DNA of 64,000 bases from Hellea sp. (lineage in GTDB: Bacteria; Pseudomonadota; Alphaproteobacteria; Caulobacterales; Maricaulaceae), in the NCBI GenBank assembly GCA_013002305.1, contig JABDKG010000043.1, forward strand, positions 1 to 64,000, given 5' to 3'. The notes under the pieces were generated by a model. It was given only the letters and a program-made list of their open reading frames with translations, was not told where the DNA came from and did no database searches. This document shows, in pieces, positions 51,586-60,592 of this stretch (its first letter is position 1; each line of letters starts with the position of its first letter). Both the position numbers and the translations under genes were made by a program.

Positions 51586-53388
51586 TCACTCGGCAGCCTC
51601 GAAAATTTTGTCTAGCGCGTTCTGATCATCGGCATGCGGAATAGTGATAATCCCCTCCTGCATATCCCAGGCGGCGGTCGGACAGCGCTCGGCGCACAGG
51701 CCGCAATGGAGGCAGACATCCTCATCCTTGATCATGACCCGGCCTGTATAAGGCAGGTCCTCCGAGACATATAGAGCTTGGTCCGGATTGGTTGCGTTGA
51801 CCGCATCGCGCAGCACCGGTTCCTCGGCATTAGGCACAATCGACAGGCACTCGACCGGGCAAATGTCGATACAGGCATCACACTCGGTGCATTTTGGCGC
51901 GTCAAACACGGTCTGGACATCACAGTTCAGACAGCGCTGCACTTCGGTCGCAATTTTCTCCGGGCTAAAGCCGAGCTCGACTTCGGTGCCCAGATTAGAA
52001 AAGCGTTCTGTCAGGGCGACATGGTCCATCTCGCGGCGCTCGCTATCGTCAAAGGCGTTGGAGTATCGCCATTCAAACATGCCCATTTTGGTTGGCTCAA
52101 GTTTGAGCTGATCCGGGCGGCGCTGTGTCAGGCTCTCGCCGTGGCAATATTTATGGATCGAGATCGCGGCCTCGTGGCCATGGCGCACGGCCCAGATAAT
52201 GTTGAGCGGGCCAAAGGCAGCATCGCCGCCAAAGAACACGCCTTTCTGGCTGCTCTCAAATGTGACCTTATCGACAACCGGCACGTCCCATTTGTCAAAT
52301 TCGATCCCGGCGTCTTTTTCGATCCACGGAAAAGCATTGTTCTGCCCGATAGCGAGGATGACATCGGTGCAGGCAATGGTCTTTTCACCCGTCACGCGGC
52401 TATCGGTGATCTTGCCGTTTTCATCGACATCATATTCCATCAGCTCAAACACCATGCCCGTCAGCTTGCCATTTTCATGGACAAAAGCTTTGGGTGAATG
52501 GTTGACCAGAATATCGACATTTTCTTCTTCCGCGTCTTCAAGCTCCCACGGCGAGGCTTTGAAAAAGGCGCGCGGCTTGCGGGCCATGACTTTGACGCTG
52601 TCCGCGCCGAGACGAAGGCTCGTCCGGCAGCAATCCATCGCCGTATTGCCGACCCCGATGATCAGGACTTCTTTGCCGATCTTATCGATATGCTCAAAAG
52701 CCACGCTCTCGAGCCACTCAATCCCAATATGGATATTCGCGTCGGCTTCTTCCCGGCCCGGCAAAGACAGGTTCTTGCCCTTGGGCGCGCCCGTGCCGAC
52801 AAAAACGGCGTCATAGTCTTCCTTGAGCAATTCCTTCATCGAATTGACCGGCGTGCCAAGCTTAAGGTCCACCCCCATATCGAGAATATATCCGATCTCT
52901 TCCATCAGCACATTTTCGGGCAGACGAAAGGCCGGAATATTGGTGCGCATCAAGCCGCCCGGCTTGTCGAACTTTTCGAATATTGTGCACTCATAGCCCA
53001 TTGGGGCGAGATCATTGGCGACGGTGAAGGACGCTGGCCCTGCCCCGATCAGCGCAATTTTCTTGCCATTGGTCTTGGCCGGCTTTTTCGGCAGACGGTC
53101 CGTGATGTCATCCCGGTGATCCGCGGCGACGCGCTTGAGCCGGCAAATTGCTACCGGTTCTTCTTCGACCCGTGTCCGCCGACAGGCGGGCTCACAGGGC
53201 CGATCACAAACGCGGCCCAAAACCCCCGGAAAGACATTGCTCTCGCGGTTGAGCATATAAGCATCGGAATAGCGCCCTTGCGCGATCAATCGGATATAAG
53301 CGGGAACCGGCGTATGGGCGGGACAGGCCCACTGACAGTCGACAACTTTATGAAAATAGTCCGGATCGGACGTGTCGGTCGGTTTCAT
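51586..53388 (-). CDS. FAD/NAD(P)-binding iron-sulfur oxidoreductase (GltD-like) with ferredoxin domain
   Basis: 600 residues. An N-terminal [Fe-S] domain (DCQWACPAHTPVPAYI, CDRPCEPACRRTRVEEEPVA) leads to FAD-binding ALIGAGPASFTVANDLAPMG and NAD(P)-binding LIIGVGNTAMDCCRTSLRLG. The end carries two 4Fe-4S clusters, CTECDACIDICPVEC and CLHCGLCAERCPTAAW. This is glutamate synthase small subunit architecture plus a 2[4Fe-4S] ferredoxin. Placed before korA it probably moves electrons between the oxidoreductase and NAD(P). SD GAGGG. Confidence 0.92.
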   Translation of the reverse strand: MKPTDTSDPDYFHKVVDCQWACPAHTPVPAYIRLIAQGRYSDAYMLNRESNVFPGVLGRVCDRPCEPACRRTRVEEEPVAICRLKRVAADHRDDITDRLPKKPAKTNGKKIALIGAGPASFTVANDLAPMGYECTIFEKFDKPGGLMRTNIPAFRLPENVLMEEIGYILDMGVDLKLGTPVNSMKELLKEDYDAVFVGTGAPKGKNLSLPGREEADANIHIGIEWLESVAFEHIDKIGKEVLIIGVGNTAMDCCRTSLRLGADSVKVMARKPRAFFKASPWELEDAEEENVDILVNHSPKAFVHENGKLTGMVFELMEYDVDENGKITDSRVTGEKTIACTDVILAIGQNNAFPWIEKDAGIEFDKWDVPVVDKVTFESSQKGVFFGGDAAFGPLNIIWAVRHGHEAAISIHKYCHGESLTQRRPDQLKLEPTKMGMFEWRYSNAFDDSERREMDHVALTERFSNLGTEVELGFSPEKIATEVQRCLNCDVQTVFDAPKCTECDACIDICPVECLSIVPNAEEPVLRDAVNATNPDQALYVSEDLPYTGRVMIKDEDVCLHCGLCAERCPTAAWDMQEGIITIPHADDQNALDKIFEAAE

Positions 53389-53449
53389 CGAATTCCCTCA
53401 AACAACCTCTAATTCGTTAACGAGGGATTCGAGGAGATTCAAGCCAAAA

Positions 53450-53606
53450 TGTCGCAGATATTTAAATCCCGACCCCCCTCCGACTCTCAAGCGCGGCGAG
53501 AGACCCACCTCCCCCGCCCAAGCGGTGGAGGGAAATGTGATGCAGCTTCTCCCTCCACCGCGTAGCGGGGGAGGTGGCCGGAGCGCAGCGTAGGTCGGAG
53601 GGGGCT
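53450..53606. repeat. direct repeat copy 1, 'cctcccccgc...gcgggggagg' type
   Basis: Begins 'tgtcgcagat', contains 'tcccgacccccctccgactc', 'gacccacctcccccgccc', 'ctccctccaccgcg' and ends 'taggtcggaggggg'. It forms a large hairpin. Same orientation as the copy at 55437-55594; together they flank the YHYH pseudogene and EF-hand gene. Confidence 0.8.
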
Positions 53607-53687
53607 GCCTAGTTTACCATGATGTGCCCCGTAGGGTCGAAAACGCCGGGTTAACAAGGTCGCTTGGTGGGGACCCCGAGAAGGCGC

Positions 53688-54739
53688 TTATCTGCGATCT
53701 GGCGGGGGACCTCCATCGGGACGGGGTGGACGGCCACCGGGCGGGGGACCGCGCCTGACATTGGCCGACGCATCACAAACTTCGCCGTCTTCCATTGCAC
53801 ATCCGGTTTGGGCCGTATGGCACGGCAGAATGGCATTCGCGCCGGGCGCATTGACATGGTAATGATAGCCTAGATCCTGAATATATGGGCACGGCACATA
53901 TCGAGATCCCGGGGTTCCTGACCATCAGGATTGAAGCGGCTATGCAGGGCTTAGCCGTCCATCGCGATCCCTATTCGCGGCGCGTGATTTTCATTGACGC
54001 GGGTCCCCGTTAAGCAATCGGTGACCGCATGGATGTGATAGCCGACATTTGGATTGATGTGCCCGCCGCAATCGTCAAAAGCGGCAATTGTATAGGCCGC
54101 GAGAATGGCATCAATTGGCGCCGCCGCATCCAGCCTTGCGCCATTGAGCGCAAGACCAACGCCGCCATGGTCGACACGCGGCGCAATTTGTGCGGCGGCC
54201 TGCGGCACAACGGGAATGACATAGGTCGTTGATTGGCCGTCCGGGAGATAGGACATATCGCACTCGACGCAGTGGTTCTGATATTCAGGCGCAACATCGG
54301 GGCGCGCGGCCGCTTCGCAGGATAGTTTTGTGTCCGTCACATTGATCTTCCCGGTTACGGGGTCATAAAGCTGCCAATTATCATCGCCGTAAAATGTCGA
54401 GAGGTTTTTAATAAAAGCACCGTCCGCATCATACATTTTCCCGTCGTTCAACCAAAGCCCGGATTGTTCCGGACCATCGTCTATATGTCTCGGGCAAAAC
54501 GGGCCTATGTCCAGCGATGCCGGCTTTGGCTTCATTGTCAGGGACACGCATTTTGTCTTGGCTCCGCCGGACAAGGTACAATCGACAAGCTCCGGGCCGC
54601 CGATGAGAGATGCGCGGTCAATTTCCTCAGCCCAGGCCGGTAGGTCGGTCGCCGATGCGCCGGGTTGAACCGGATCACTTTGGCAAGCGCCAAGCCATGC
54701 CGCCGCGCCCAGTATGAGGAGGTAATGTTTTTTCTGCAT
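53688..54739 (-). pseudogene. decayed YHYH-domain lipoprotein gene
   Basis: Start ATG at 54739 (SD AGGA); lipobox LGACQ. The intact part has LWLNDGKMYDADGAFIKNL, DCGGHINPNVGYHIHAVTDC and GIAMDG, where a TAA replaces the Tyr expected in GYPLYGRFN. Reading continues in frame (HSRFNPDGQEPRDLD) until two extra bases near 53885 shift it; then IQDLGYHYHVNAPGANAILP and a Pro/Arg-rich tail follow to a stop at 53688. Nonsense plus frameshift plus substitutions around the stop indicate real decay. The ORFs at 53951-54745 and 53688-53897 are two pieces of this gene. Confidence 0.85.
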
Positions 54740-54794
54740 AATCAAATCCTGAAAATTTAAGCAAACCTAACGAAGGTCAGCTAGAATGAAACAT

Positions 54795-55340
54795 CTATCT
54801 TGGCGGTGGGCCATTTCGCCTGCTGCCCCCTTCGCCGCCCCGCTGACCCCGCTCGCTTTGACCGGATTTCCGGTCGCGACCGCGCGGCGCTTCAAAAGCG
54901 ATCAACATTTCACTACGCTCAACCCGGCCATCCTGATTTTTATCCATTGACGCAAATTCTTGGCGTAATCGATCGGAAAACTCTTCGCTCGTAACGACAC
55001 CATTAATATTGGCATCAAAGCTTAGAAAAGTCGGAAACGCATCTGTGGAGCCCAGCGATTTCCGGCTCCAATCGGAAAAATAAGCGGCACTTGGATTTGA
55101 TCCAAAAGCCGACCATTCGGATGGTATGCCTATGGTAAGTTCGTCTTCGGAAAAGACCGTATCGCGATTGGTATCCATCGCGACAAATATCAACCCAACG
55201 GGCTTTACAAAGACGCCGGAGGATTGCGCCGCACCGCGCGCCTGTTGATCCGGCGGCGGACCTCGCCGCTCCGGGGTTGAGGAACAGGCGGCTGTGACCA
55301 GGACAAGCGGCAAGACGAGGGATAATTTTGAAAATTTCAT
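54795..55340 (-). CDS. EF-hand lipoprotein
   Basis: 181 residues with a lipobox (LVTAAC). Three calcium-loop candidates: DTNRDTVFSEDE, DANINGVVTSEE and DKNQDGRVERSE; the last two follow the DxNxDGxxxxxE rule best. The tail is Arg/Gly/Pro-rich (RGQRGGEGGSRRNGPPPR), like the end of the decayed YHYH protein (RRGPPPGGRPPRPDGG), so the two may be a co-inherited pair. Envelope-located; role unknown. Confidence 0.8.
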   Translation of the reverse strand: MKFSKLSLVLPLVLVTAACSSTPERRGPPPDQQARGAAQSSGVFVKPVGLIFVAMDTNRDTVFSEDELTIGIPSEWSAFGSNPSAAYFSDWSRKSLGSTDAFPTFLSFDANINGVVTSEEFSDRLRQEFASMDKNQDGRVERSEMLIAFEAPRGRDRKSGQSERGQRGGEGGSRRNGPPPR

Positions 55341-55436
55341 GGAGGTTGCTTTCGTAAAAAAATTTAAGCCTCATTGCGAGACCAACCATTACCGAAGCGT
55401 GTAGTGCCGATTACAATGGGTTAAGCTTGGGGAATG

Positions 55437-55594
55437 TGTCGCAGATTTTGAAATCCCGACCCCCCCTCCGACTCTCACGCGCCGCGTGAGACCCACCTCC
55501 CCCGCCCAGGCGGGAGAGGGAAAAAGGATGCTGCCTCCCTCCACCGCGCAGCGGGGGAGGTGGCCGAGGCGTTAAGCCGAGGTCGGAGGGGGCT
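55437..55594. repeat. direct repeat copy 2, 'cctcccccgc...gcgggggagg' type
   Basis: Matches copy 1 at 53450 over nearly its whole length with the same orientation ('tgtcgcagat', 'tcccgacccccc', 'accgcgcagcgggggaggtgg', 'aggtcggaggggg'). Confidence 0.8.
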
Positions 55595-55617
55595 ACCAAC
55601 TTGGCAACTAAGTAATC

Positions 55618-56739
55618 TTATAAAAACCGATCCATCTGCTCGTGGAAATGCACGATGGCGGGTTCGAAATGGCCGAAGGTAAAATGCGTATTGGCGCCGG
55701 AGGCTAGACTTTGCTGGGCGGCCTGAACCACGGCGATGTCTTCGGTTTGGCCGGTCTGGCTGACAAATTCCTGATCTTTTTGGGCGTTGGCGAGCGCTTC
55801 TTTCTTATCGATTTGGCCCTTCGAATGAGTCATCGAGTAGGTCGTGAACCGTGTTCGGGTTTCGTCGATCGGCTCGAGAATGCCCAGATTTGAGTGATGG
55901 GTCAGCTGGGCGATAATGACATTGGGAAAGAGCTGGTAAAGATAGGTCAGGCTTCCGGTGGCGTCGCGTTTCGCGGGCGGAATATCCGCCAGTTTTTCGA
56001 TCCGGCGAAACGGATAGGTCACCCGCGAATGGGCGCCGCACATTTCAATCACATTGAGATTGTCAAAGCCAAAGGGATAGAAGGTTTTGCCGTGAGCGGG
56101 CTTGATATGATAGCCCTCAATAAAGCTCTCCAGAAACAGTTTCCAGTTAGACTCAACAACGAATTCGCCCTGCGCGAAAACATCCTGATCCTTGGTGAAA
56201 AACTGCGGGAGATCGGCGAGCAAAGATTTCGGATCATCCAGACCCGGCTCCTGCACCACATAAATCAGGCCGCCGGTTTCAATGACTTCAACTTCTTTCA
56301 ATCCCAGCTTGGATTTATCCAGATCCGGAAACCCGTCTTCATGGGTAATCCCGAGTAGCGTCCCATCGAGCCCGTAGGACCAGCCATGATAGGGACAAAC
56401 AAAGGCGCCGGCGCAGCCTTTGCCGCTCGCGACCTGCGTGCCGCGGTGGCGGCAGGCATTTTTAAATCCGCGCGCTAGGCCGTCCTTGCCGCGTACAATG
56501 ATAAAGGGCGTGCCGGCGGCCGTATAGGTGATGTAATCCCCATGTTTTGTTAGCGCCGCGCTCGGGCAAATTGGGGTCGGAAAACGGCGGAATAATTGCC
56601 GTTCCTTTTCAAGCCTATCCGGGGAAATATAGTTCTCGACCGGCTCCCGGCGGACGGTTGCACCCCGATCCGTCGTCCCGTTTTTGATATGGGAAAGCAC
56701 GCGGTCAATAACATCGGTATCGGACATAAAGGCAGGCAT
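55618..56739 (-). CDS. Rieske non-heme iron oxygenase, alpha subunit-like
   Basis: 373 residues. Rieske motif NACRHRGTQVASGKGCAGAFVCPYHGWSYG (C-x-H...C-x2-H) at about 90-120; the catalytic domain has ESFIEGYHIKPAHGKTFYPFG with the iron-binding His pair. Ring-hydroxylating or demethylating oxygenase; substrate unknown. Start 56739 or the internal ATG (residue 5) are both possible; neither has a good SD. No dedicated reductase is adjacent. A second Rieske gene lies at 61786. Confidence 0.87.
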   Translation of the reverse strand: MPAFMSDTDVIDRVLSHIKNGTTDRGATVRREPVENYISPDRLEKERQLFRRFPTPICPSAALTKHGDYITYTAAGTPFIIVRGKDGLARGFKNACRHRGTQVASGKGCAGAFVCPYHGWSYGLDGTLLGITHEDGFPDLDKSKLGLKEVEVIETGGLIYVVQEPGLDDPKSLLADLPQFFTKDQDVFAQGEFVVESNWKLFLESFIEGYHIKPAHGKTFYPFGFDNLNVIEMCGAHSRVTYPFRRIEKLADIPPAKRDATGSLTYLYQLFPNVIIAQLTHHSNLGILEPIDETRTRFTTYSMTHSKGQIDKKEALANAQKDQEFVSQTGQTEDIAVVQAAQQSLASGANTHFTFGHFEPAIVHFHEQMDRFL

Positions 56740-56798
56740 AATTGTCTTTAACGGATAAGACGAGTTCGGGAAAGGCGATACTCAATCAATATTATCTG

Positions 56799-56913
56799 CC
56801 GCTCATACCGATGAAAATCGGTATCCAGTTTTACGGGTTCAACACATTTCAATAATTCGTATGTGCCCGTGCCGGGCCGCAGACTGGACCCCGTTTTCCA
56901 ACGGGGTGAGCGG
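56799..56913. repeat. palindromic repeat, 'ccgctcat' family (tandem copy 1)
   Basis: CCGCTCATACCGATGAAAAT at left; TTCCAACGGGGTGAGCGG at right. Nearly identical to the copy at 56936, so a recent tandem duplication. Confidence 0.85.
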
Positions 56914-56935
56914 GGTTGGGGGATATTACAAACTT

Positions 56936-57050
56936 CCGCTCATACCGATGAAAATCGGTATCCAGTTTTACGGGTTCAACAGGTTCTAATATTCCCCACA
57001 AACCCATCCAGAGCCGCAGACTGGACCCCTTTTTCCAACGCGGTGAGCGG
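56936..57050. repeat. palindromic repeat, 'ccgctcat' family (tandem copy 2)
   Basis: CCGCTCATACCGATGAAAAT at left; TTCCAACGCGGTGAGCGG at right. Ends ten bases before the DUF1428 gene stop. Confidence 0.85.
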
Positions 57051-57060
57051 GGTTGAAGGG

Positions 57061-57408
57061 TTACACATCCACAACCGGTTCAAACCCGCCATAGGTCATA
57101 CGTTTGCCGTCAAATGGCATCTTGCCAATCCCGGCAGCTTCTATGTCGGGCACCATGGCCTCGTAAGCAACATTGCGGATCTGTTTGGACGGCCACTCGA
57201 TCCAGGAAAATACGACGGCTTCGCCTTCTTCGAGCTTTACCGCCAATGGCATGGACGTCACTTCGCCGTCCGGCACCTCTTCTGCCCAAGTCTCGACCAC
57301 GCGTAGCGCCCCATATTTTTTGAACAGCTCCGCGCTTTTTTGGGCGAAATCTATGAACTCTTCTTTGCGGGCTTCCGATACCGCATAAACAAATCCGTCA
57401 ATATACAT
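57061..57408 (-). CDS. DUF1428 family protein
   Basis: 115 residues from the ATG at 57408, with AAGGAGAG five bases upstream; the track extension to 57438 is unnecessary. MYIDGFVYAV, ALRVVETWAEEVPDGEVTS, FSWIEWPSKQIRN and PFDGKRMTYGGFEPV are the standard DUF1428 motifs (dimeric ferredoxin-like alpha/beta barrel). Cytosolic, function unknown. Monocistronic between repeats. Confidence 0.92.
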   Translation of the reverse strand: MYIDGFVYAVSEARKEEFIDFAQKSAELFKKYGALRVVETWAEEVPDGEVTSMPLAVKLEEGEAVVFSWIEWPSKQIRNVAYEAMVPDIEAAGIGKMPFDGKRMTYGGFEPVVDV

Positions 57409-57479
57409 GGTGCTCTCCTTGAGCTGAAAGTCTATCACGGGCCGAGCCTAAAAGGAAATGGGCCTTCCCCCTACAAATT

Positions 57480-57593
57480 TCGCTCACTCCGCTACAGAGC
57501 GAGGTCCAAGCTCTGACGATTTTCAATACATATTTGAAACTTGATATTGTCCGAAATCTGGGCGTGGATCCCGCCCTTCGGCGGGATGAGCGG
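57480..57593. repeat. palindromic repeat, 'cgctcac/gatgagcgg' family
   Basis: TCGCTCACTCCGCTACAGAG at left; GCCCTTCGGCGGGATGAGCGG at right. Arms diverged; between two same-strand genes. Confidence 0.75.
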
Positions 57594-57622
57594 AGTGAGA
57601 GGGCCGCGGCAGAATTGTTTTC

Positions 57623-59908
57623 TTATTGCTGCAGACTATCCAAAAGCCGAACAAGCTGTACAAATTCAGCGCGGTAGCCATGTTCGTCCTCGCCTTTGGC
57701 GCCGTTTGCGAGCTTGATGGCGTCTTTATAGCTAAAGTCAGCAAGCTGAGTATCGCCGCGCAGCTTTTGCCCGACAATCGCAACGGCTGTAGCAAAGCGC
57801 ATGTCGTCGCCGGCCCGTTTCAGACTGCGCTCTTGGGCCTCACCAATCGGGAAGGTCTGGAGCGTACTGGTGTCAGAGTTCGGCAATTTGTGCCGAATTT
57901 TAACAAAGGCAAACTCGTCCGATCCGGTGTCAGTTGTCCGGGCATCCGCACTGACATAGCGCAGATCATCAATCGTGACGGCCTTGGATCCGACCGGGGT
58001 CATTTCATAGATCGCGGTGACCGTGTGGCCGGAATTAATCTCGCCGGCATCGACTTTGTCATTGTTGAAGTCTTCGCGTTTCAGGGCGCGGGTTTCATAG
58101 CCGATCAGGCGGTATTCCGCGATTGTCGCCGGGTTAAATTCGACCTGGATTTTTACGTCTTTAGCGATGGTGAACAGCGCGCCACCGGACTCGTCGGCCA
58201 GCACTTTATTGGCCTCGGACAGACTATCAATATAGGCGGCAACGCCATTGCCGTTTTGCGCCAAAGTCTGCATTAGCTCATCATTATAATTGCCGTTCCC
58301 AAACCCGAGCACTGACAGGAAAATGCCCGACTCGCGCTTTTTTTCGATAAAGCGTTTCATCTCTTCGTTGGAAGAAAAGCCGACATTAAAGTCGCCATCG
58401 GTCGCCAGGATAACCCGGTTGACGCCGTCAGCATCAAAGCTCTCGGCGGCCTTTTGATAGGCCAGCTCAAGCCCGGCGGCCCCGGCGGTTGACCCGCCTG
58501 CGGACAGCCGGTTTAGGGCTTCATTGATTTTGTTTTTGTCGCTGGCCGGGGTCGGCTCAAGCACGGTTCCGGCACTGCCGGCATAGGTCACAATCGAGAC
58601 CGTATCATCATCATCGAGCGTCCCGAGCAGCAGTTTGAAACTATTGATCAGCAGCGGCAGCTTATTGGCCTGGTTCATAGACCCGGACGTATCGATCAGG
58701 AAAACGATATTGCTGCTCTGTCGTTCGCTGGCCGGCGGGACGTAACCTTTTATGCCGATATGCATCAGCTTGGTGTCCGCGTTCCAAGGCGACGGCGTCA
58801 CCGTGACATTGGCTTTAAACGGTTCATCAGCAGACTTTGGCGCTTCGTAATCATAAGGGAAATAATTGATCATTTCTTCAACGCGAATGGCGCTGGGCTG
58901 CGGTATCTGGCCGCGATTGATCGAAGATCGCAAGAAAGAATAGGACGCCGTATCAACATCGATGGAAAACGTCGAGACCGGTGTATCCTTGGCGGATGTC
59001 ACCGGGTTGGGCTTAAAATCCTCGAACCTGTCGCGGTTTTTATAAACTGGCGGAATTGTAACGAGCTCGGTTGTCGCGTCCTGGACGACAATTGTTTCGG
59101 TAATGGTTTTATAACTTCCGTCTTTGTCCAAAATCCGGCGCGTCTCGGTTTTAGTCACTGCTGGAATAGATCGTTCAACCGATTGAGCAGGCTTAGCCAA
59201 AACCCGATCATCATTTCTGGTTTCGCCGGATTCTTGCTCGGCGGGCACATTTCCAAACGCTCGAGCGGCAGATTGACTTTGTTCAGTTCGGAATTTTTGC
59301 TCTCTGGACCTGTTCATAGCCGGAGCTTCAGCATCATTTTTGCCGATATCGGCCATCAGCCCATCGACAGATTGCGGCGCGCCGGGTTTGACGGGTACGG
59401 GCGTTGGACGCTGCATTGCGGGCGCGCTTTCCTGGCGCTTGGTAGACTTTATTGTGATATCGTCTTTTGACTTCGCGTCAGCCACTTCGCTTTGAACCTC
59501 AGCTGAAACCGAAGAATATCCTTCTGAAGAAGTTTGATCCGGGAGCTGATATGGCGTATTTGAGAACACGACCAGCCCGACCATCAGGGCCGCTGTCGCG
59601 CCGCCCATGAACATCGCTGTTTTCTGATTAAAGGCCATTATATTTTTAAATTTCGACATAAGACTGCTCCCTGAAGTCTGCACATGCTTGGTGTATGTGC
59701 TTTGACCTGTTGGACGCGGCTCAGCCGCAATTCCTTGGAAATCGTTCGAAATTTTTTGCTCGGCTGGGTCTAATGCAGTGTCTTTCTGAGCGGCAAATTC
59801 CGTGTCGAAAGCTGCCATCGCGGCGTCCATGCCGCGCTTGCGAGCGGCTTCCGAGGGCTTGATATTTTGCATTTCTGCCGCCAGTTTATTCAGTTCTTCG
59901 TCGCTCAT
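57623..59908 (-). CDS. membrane-anchored von Willebrand factor A protein (YfbK-like)
   Basis: 761 residues. About 95 cytosolic N-terminal residues (MSDEELNKLAAEMQNIKPSE) precede one TM segment (AMFMGGATAALMVGLVVFS), a long linker, and then the periplasmic part: YfbK N-domain (FSIDVDTASYSFLRSSINRG, RVEEMINYFPYDY), the vWA domain with the MIDAS motif DTSGSMN and ATDGDFNVGF, and a DUF3520-like end (EFAFVKIRHKLPN). Overlaps the ECF sigma gene by four bases. The cytosolic segment before the TM helix is placed like an anti-sigma domain, so it may restrain that sigma factor. Confidence 0.88.
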   Translation of the reverse strand: MSDEELNKLAAEMQNIKPSEAARKRGMDAAMAAFDTEFAAQKDTALDPAEQKISNDFQGIAAEPRPTGQSTYTKHVQTSGSSLMSKFKNIMAFNQKTAMFMGGATAALMVGLVVFSNTPYQLPDQTSSEGYSSVSAEVQSEVADAKSKDDITIKSTKRQESAPAMQRPTPVPVKPGAPQSVDGLMADIGKNDAEAPAMNRSREQKFRTEQSQSAARAFGNVPAEQESGETRNDDRVLAKPAQSVERSIPAVTKTETRRILDKDGSYKTITETIVVQDATTELVTIPPVYKNRDRFEDFKPNPVTSAKDTPVSTFSIDVDTASYSFLRSSINRGQIPQPSAIRVEEMINYFPYDYEAPKSADEPFKANVTVTPSPWNADTKLMHIGIKGYVPPASERQSSNIVFLIDTSGSMNQANKLPLLINSFKLLLGTLDDDDTVSIVTYAGSAGTVLEPTPASDKNKINEALNRLSAGGSTAGAAGLELAYQKAAESFDADGVNRVILATDGDFNVGFSSNEEMKRFIEKKRESGIFLSVLGFGNGNYNDELMQTLAQNGNGVAAYIDSLSEANKVLADESGGALFTIAKDVKIQVEFNPATIAEYRLIGYETRALKREDFNNDKVDAGEINSGHTVTAIYEMTPVGSKAVTIDDLRYVSADARTTDTGSDEFAFVKIRHKLPNSDTSTLQTFPIGEAQERSLKRAGDDMRFATAVAIVGQKLRGDTQLADFSYKDAIKLANGAKGEDEHGYRAEFVQLVRLLDSLQQ

Positions 59909-60468
59909 GCCAAGGCCTCCTTTCCGATACCGCCATCTTTTGAGGCTAATGTTTTTAGCCGTTTTCTAATCTCGCTCATGCGCCAGGCCACAGTCCCTTC
60001 GGCGACCCCCAGACAGTCGGCGGCCTGGGCAAAATTCATCTCTTCCCCCAAAGTTAAAGCGGCCGTTTCGCGCAAATCATCCGACAAGGTTTCGAGCGCC
60101 GCGTGCAGCCATGTCAGACGGTTTTGCCGCTCAAGGCTCTCGGCTCGCGCCATGGCTTCGACCTCGACATAGGTTTCGACCGTTCGGGCCCGCGACGCGC
60201 TGCGGCGCAGCGAGTCTTTGGCCGCGTTCAGCGTAATCCGGTAAAGCCAGCTTGTCAGCTTGGCATCGCCGCGCCATTTTTTGAGCTTCTTTGGCAGGGC
60301 TGCCCAGATCTCTTGGGTGACGTCCTCAGCCTCGCTTTGATTGTGCACGACGCTGTAAACTATGCGAAACACCCGATCATAATGCCGGCCAAGCAAGATC
60401 TTGAAGGCCGCCGCATCCCCTGAAGCGGCCTTTGATGCAAGGCTCTCATCATCGTCATTTTTGCTCAT
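59905..60468 (-). CDS. ECF-type RNA polymerase sigma factor
   Basis: 187 residues with sigma-2 (LLGRHYDRVFRIVYSVVHNQSEAEDVTQEIWAAL) and sigma-4 (LETLSDDLRETAALTLGEEMNFAQAADCLGVAEGTVAWRMSEIRKRL) regions and nothing else, as in ECF sigma factors. SD AGGTGAA. First gene of a two-gene unit with the membrane vWA protein, its likely controller. The regulon cannot be read from the window. Confidence 0.93.
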   Translation of the reverse strand: MSKNDDDESLASKAASGDAAAFKILLGRHYDRVFRIVYSVVHNQSEAEDVTQEIWAALPKKLKKWRGDAKLTSWLYRITLNAAKDSLRRSASRARTVETYVEVEAMARAESLERQNRLTWLHAALETLSDDLRETAALTLGEEMNFAQAADCLGVAEGTVAWRMSEIRKRLKTLASKDGGIGKEALA

Positions 60469-60592
60469 TTCACCTGTTAGACGTACCCAAAACCCTAATC
60501 CTTGGAAATAATTTAATTTTTTTTACGCACCTTAAATACCTTGCATCAATTGCGTCCTTTATTTGCGCTGCAAATTATCTAGAGTTTGATCT

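Noticed and set aside
51778-53412. Plus-strand ORFs of 239, 205 and 304 residues
   Set aside because: Antisense shadows of the GltD-like iron-sulfur flavoprotein.
15443-57593. CRISPR array
   Set aside because: The repeated palindromes are single or paired, far apart, imperfect and 100 bp or longer; there are no regular spacers and no cas genes.
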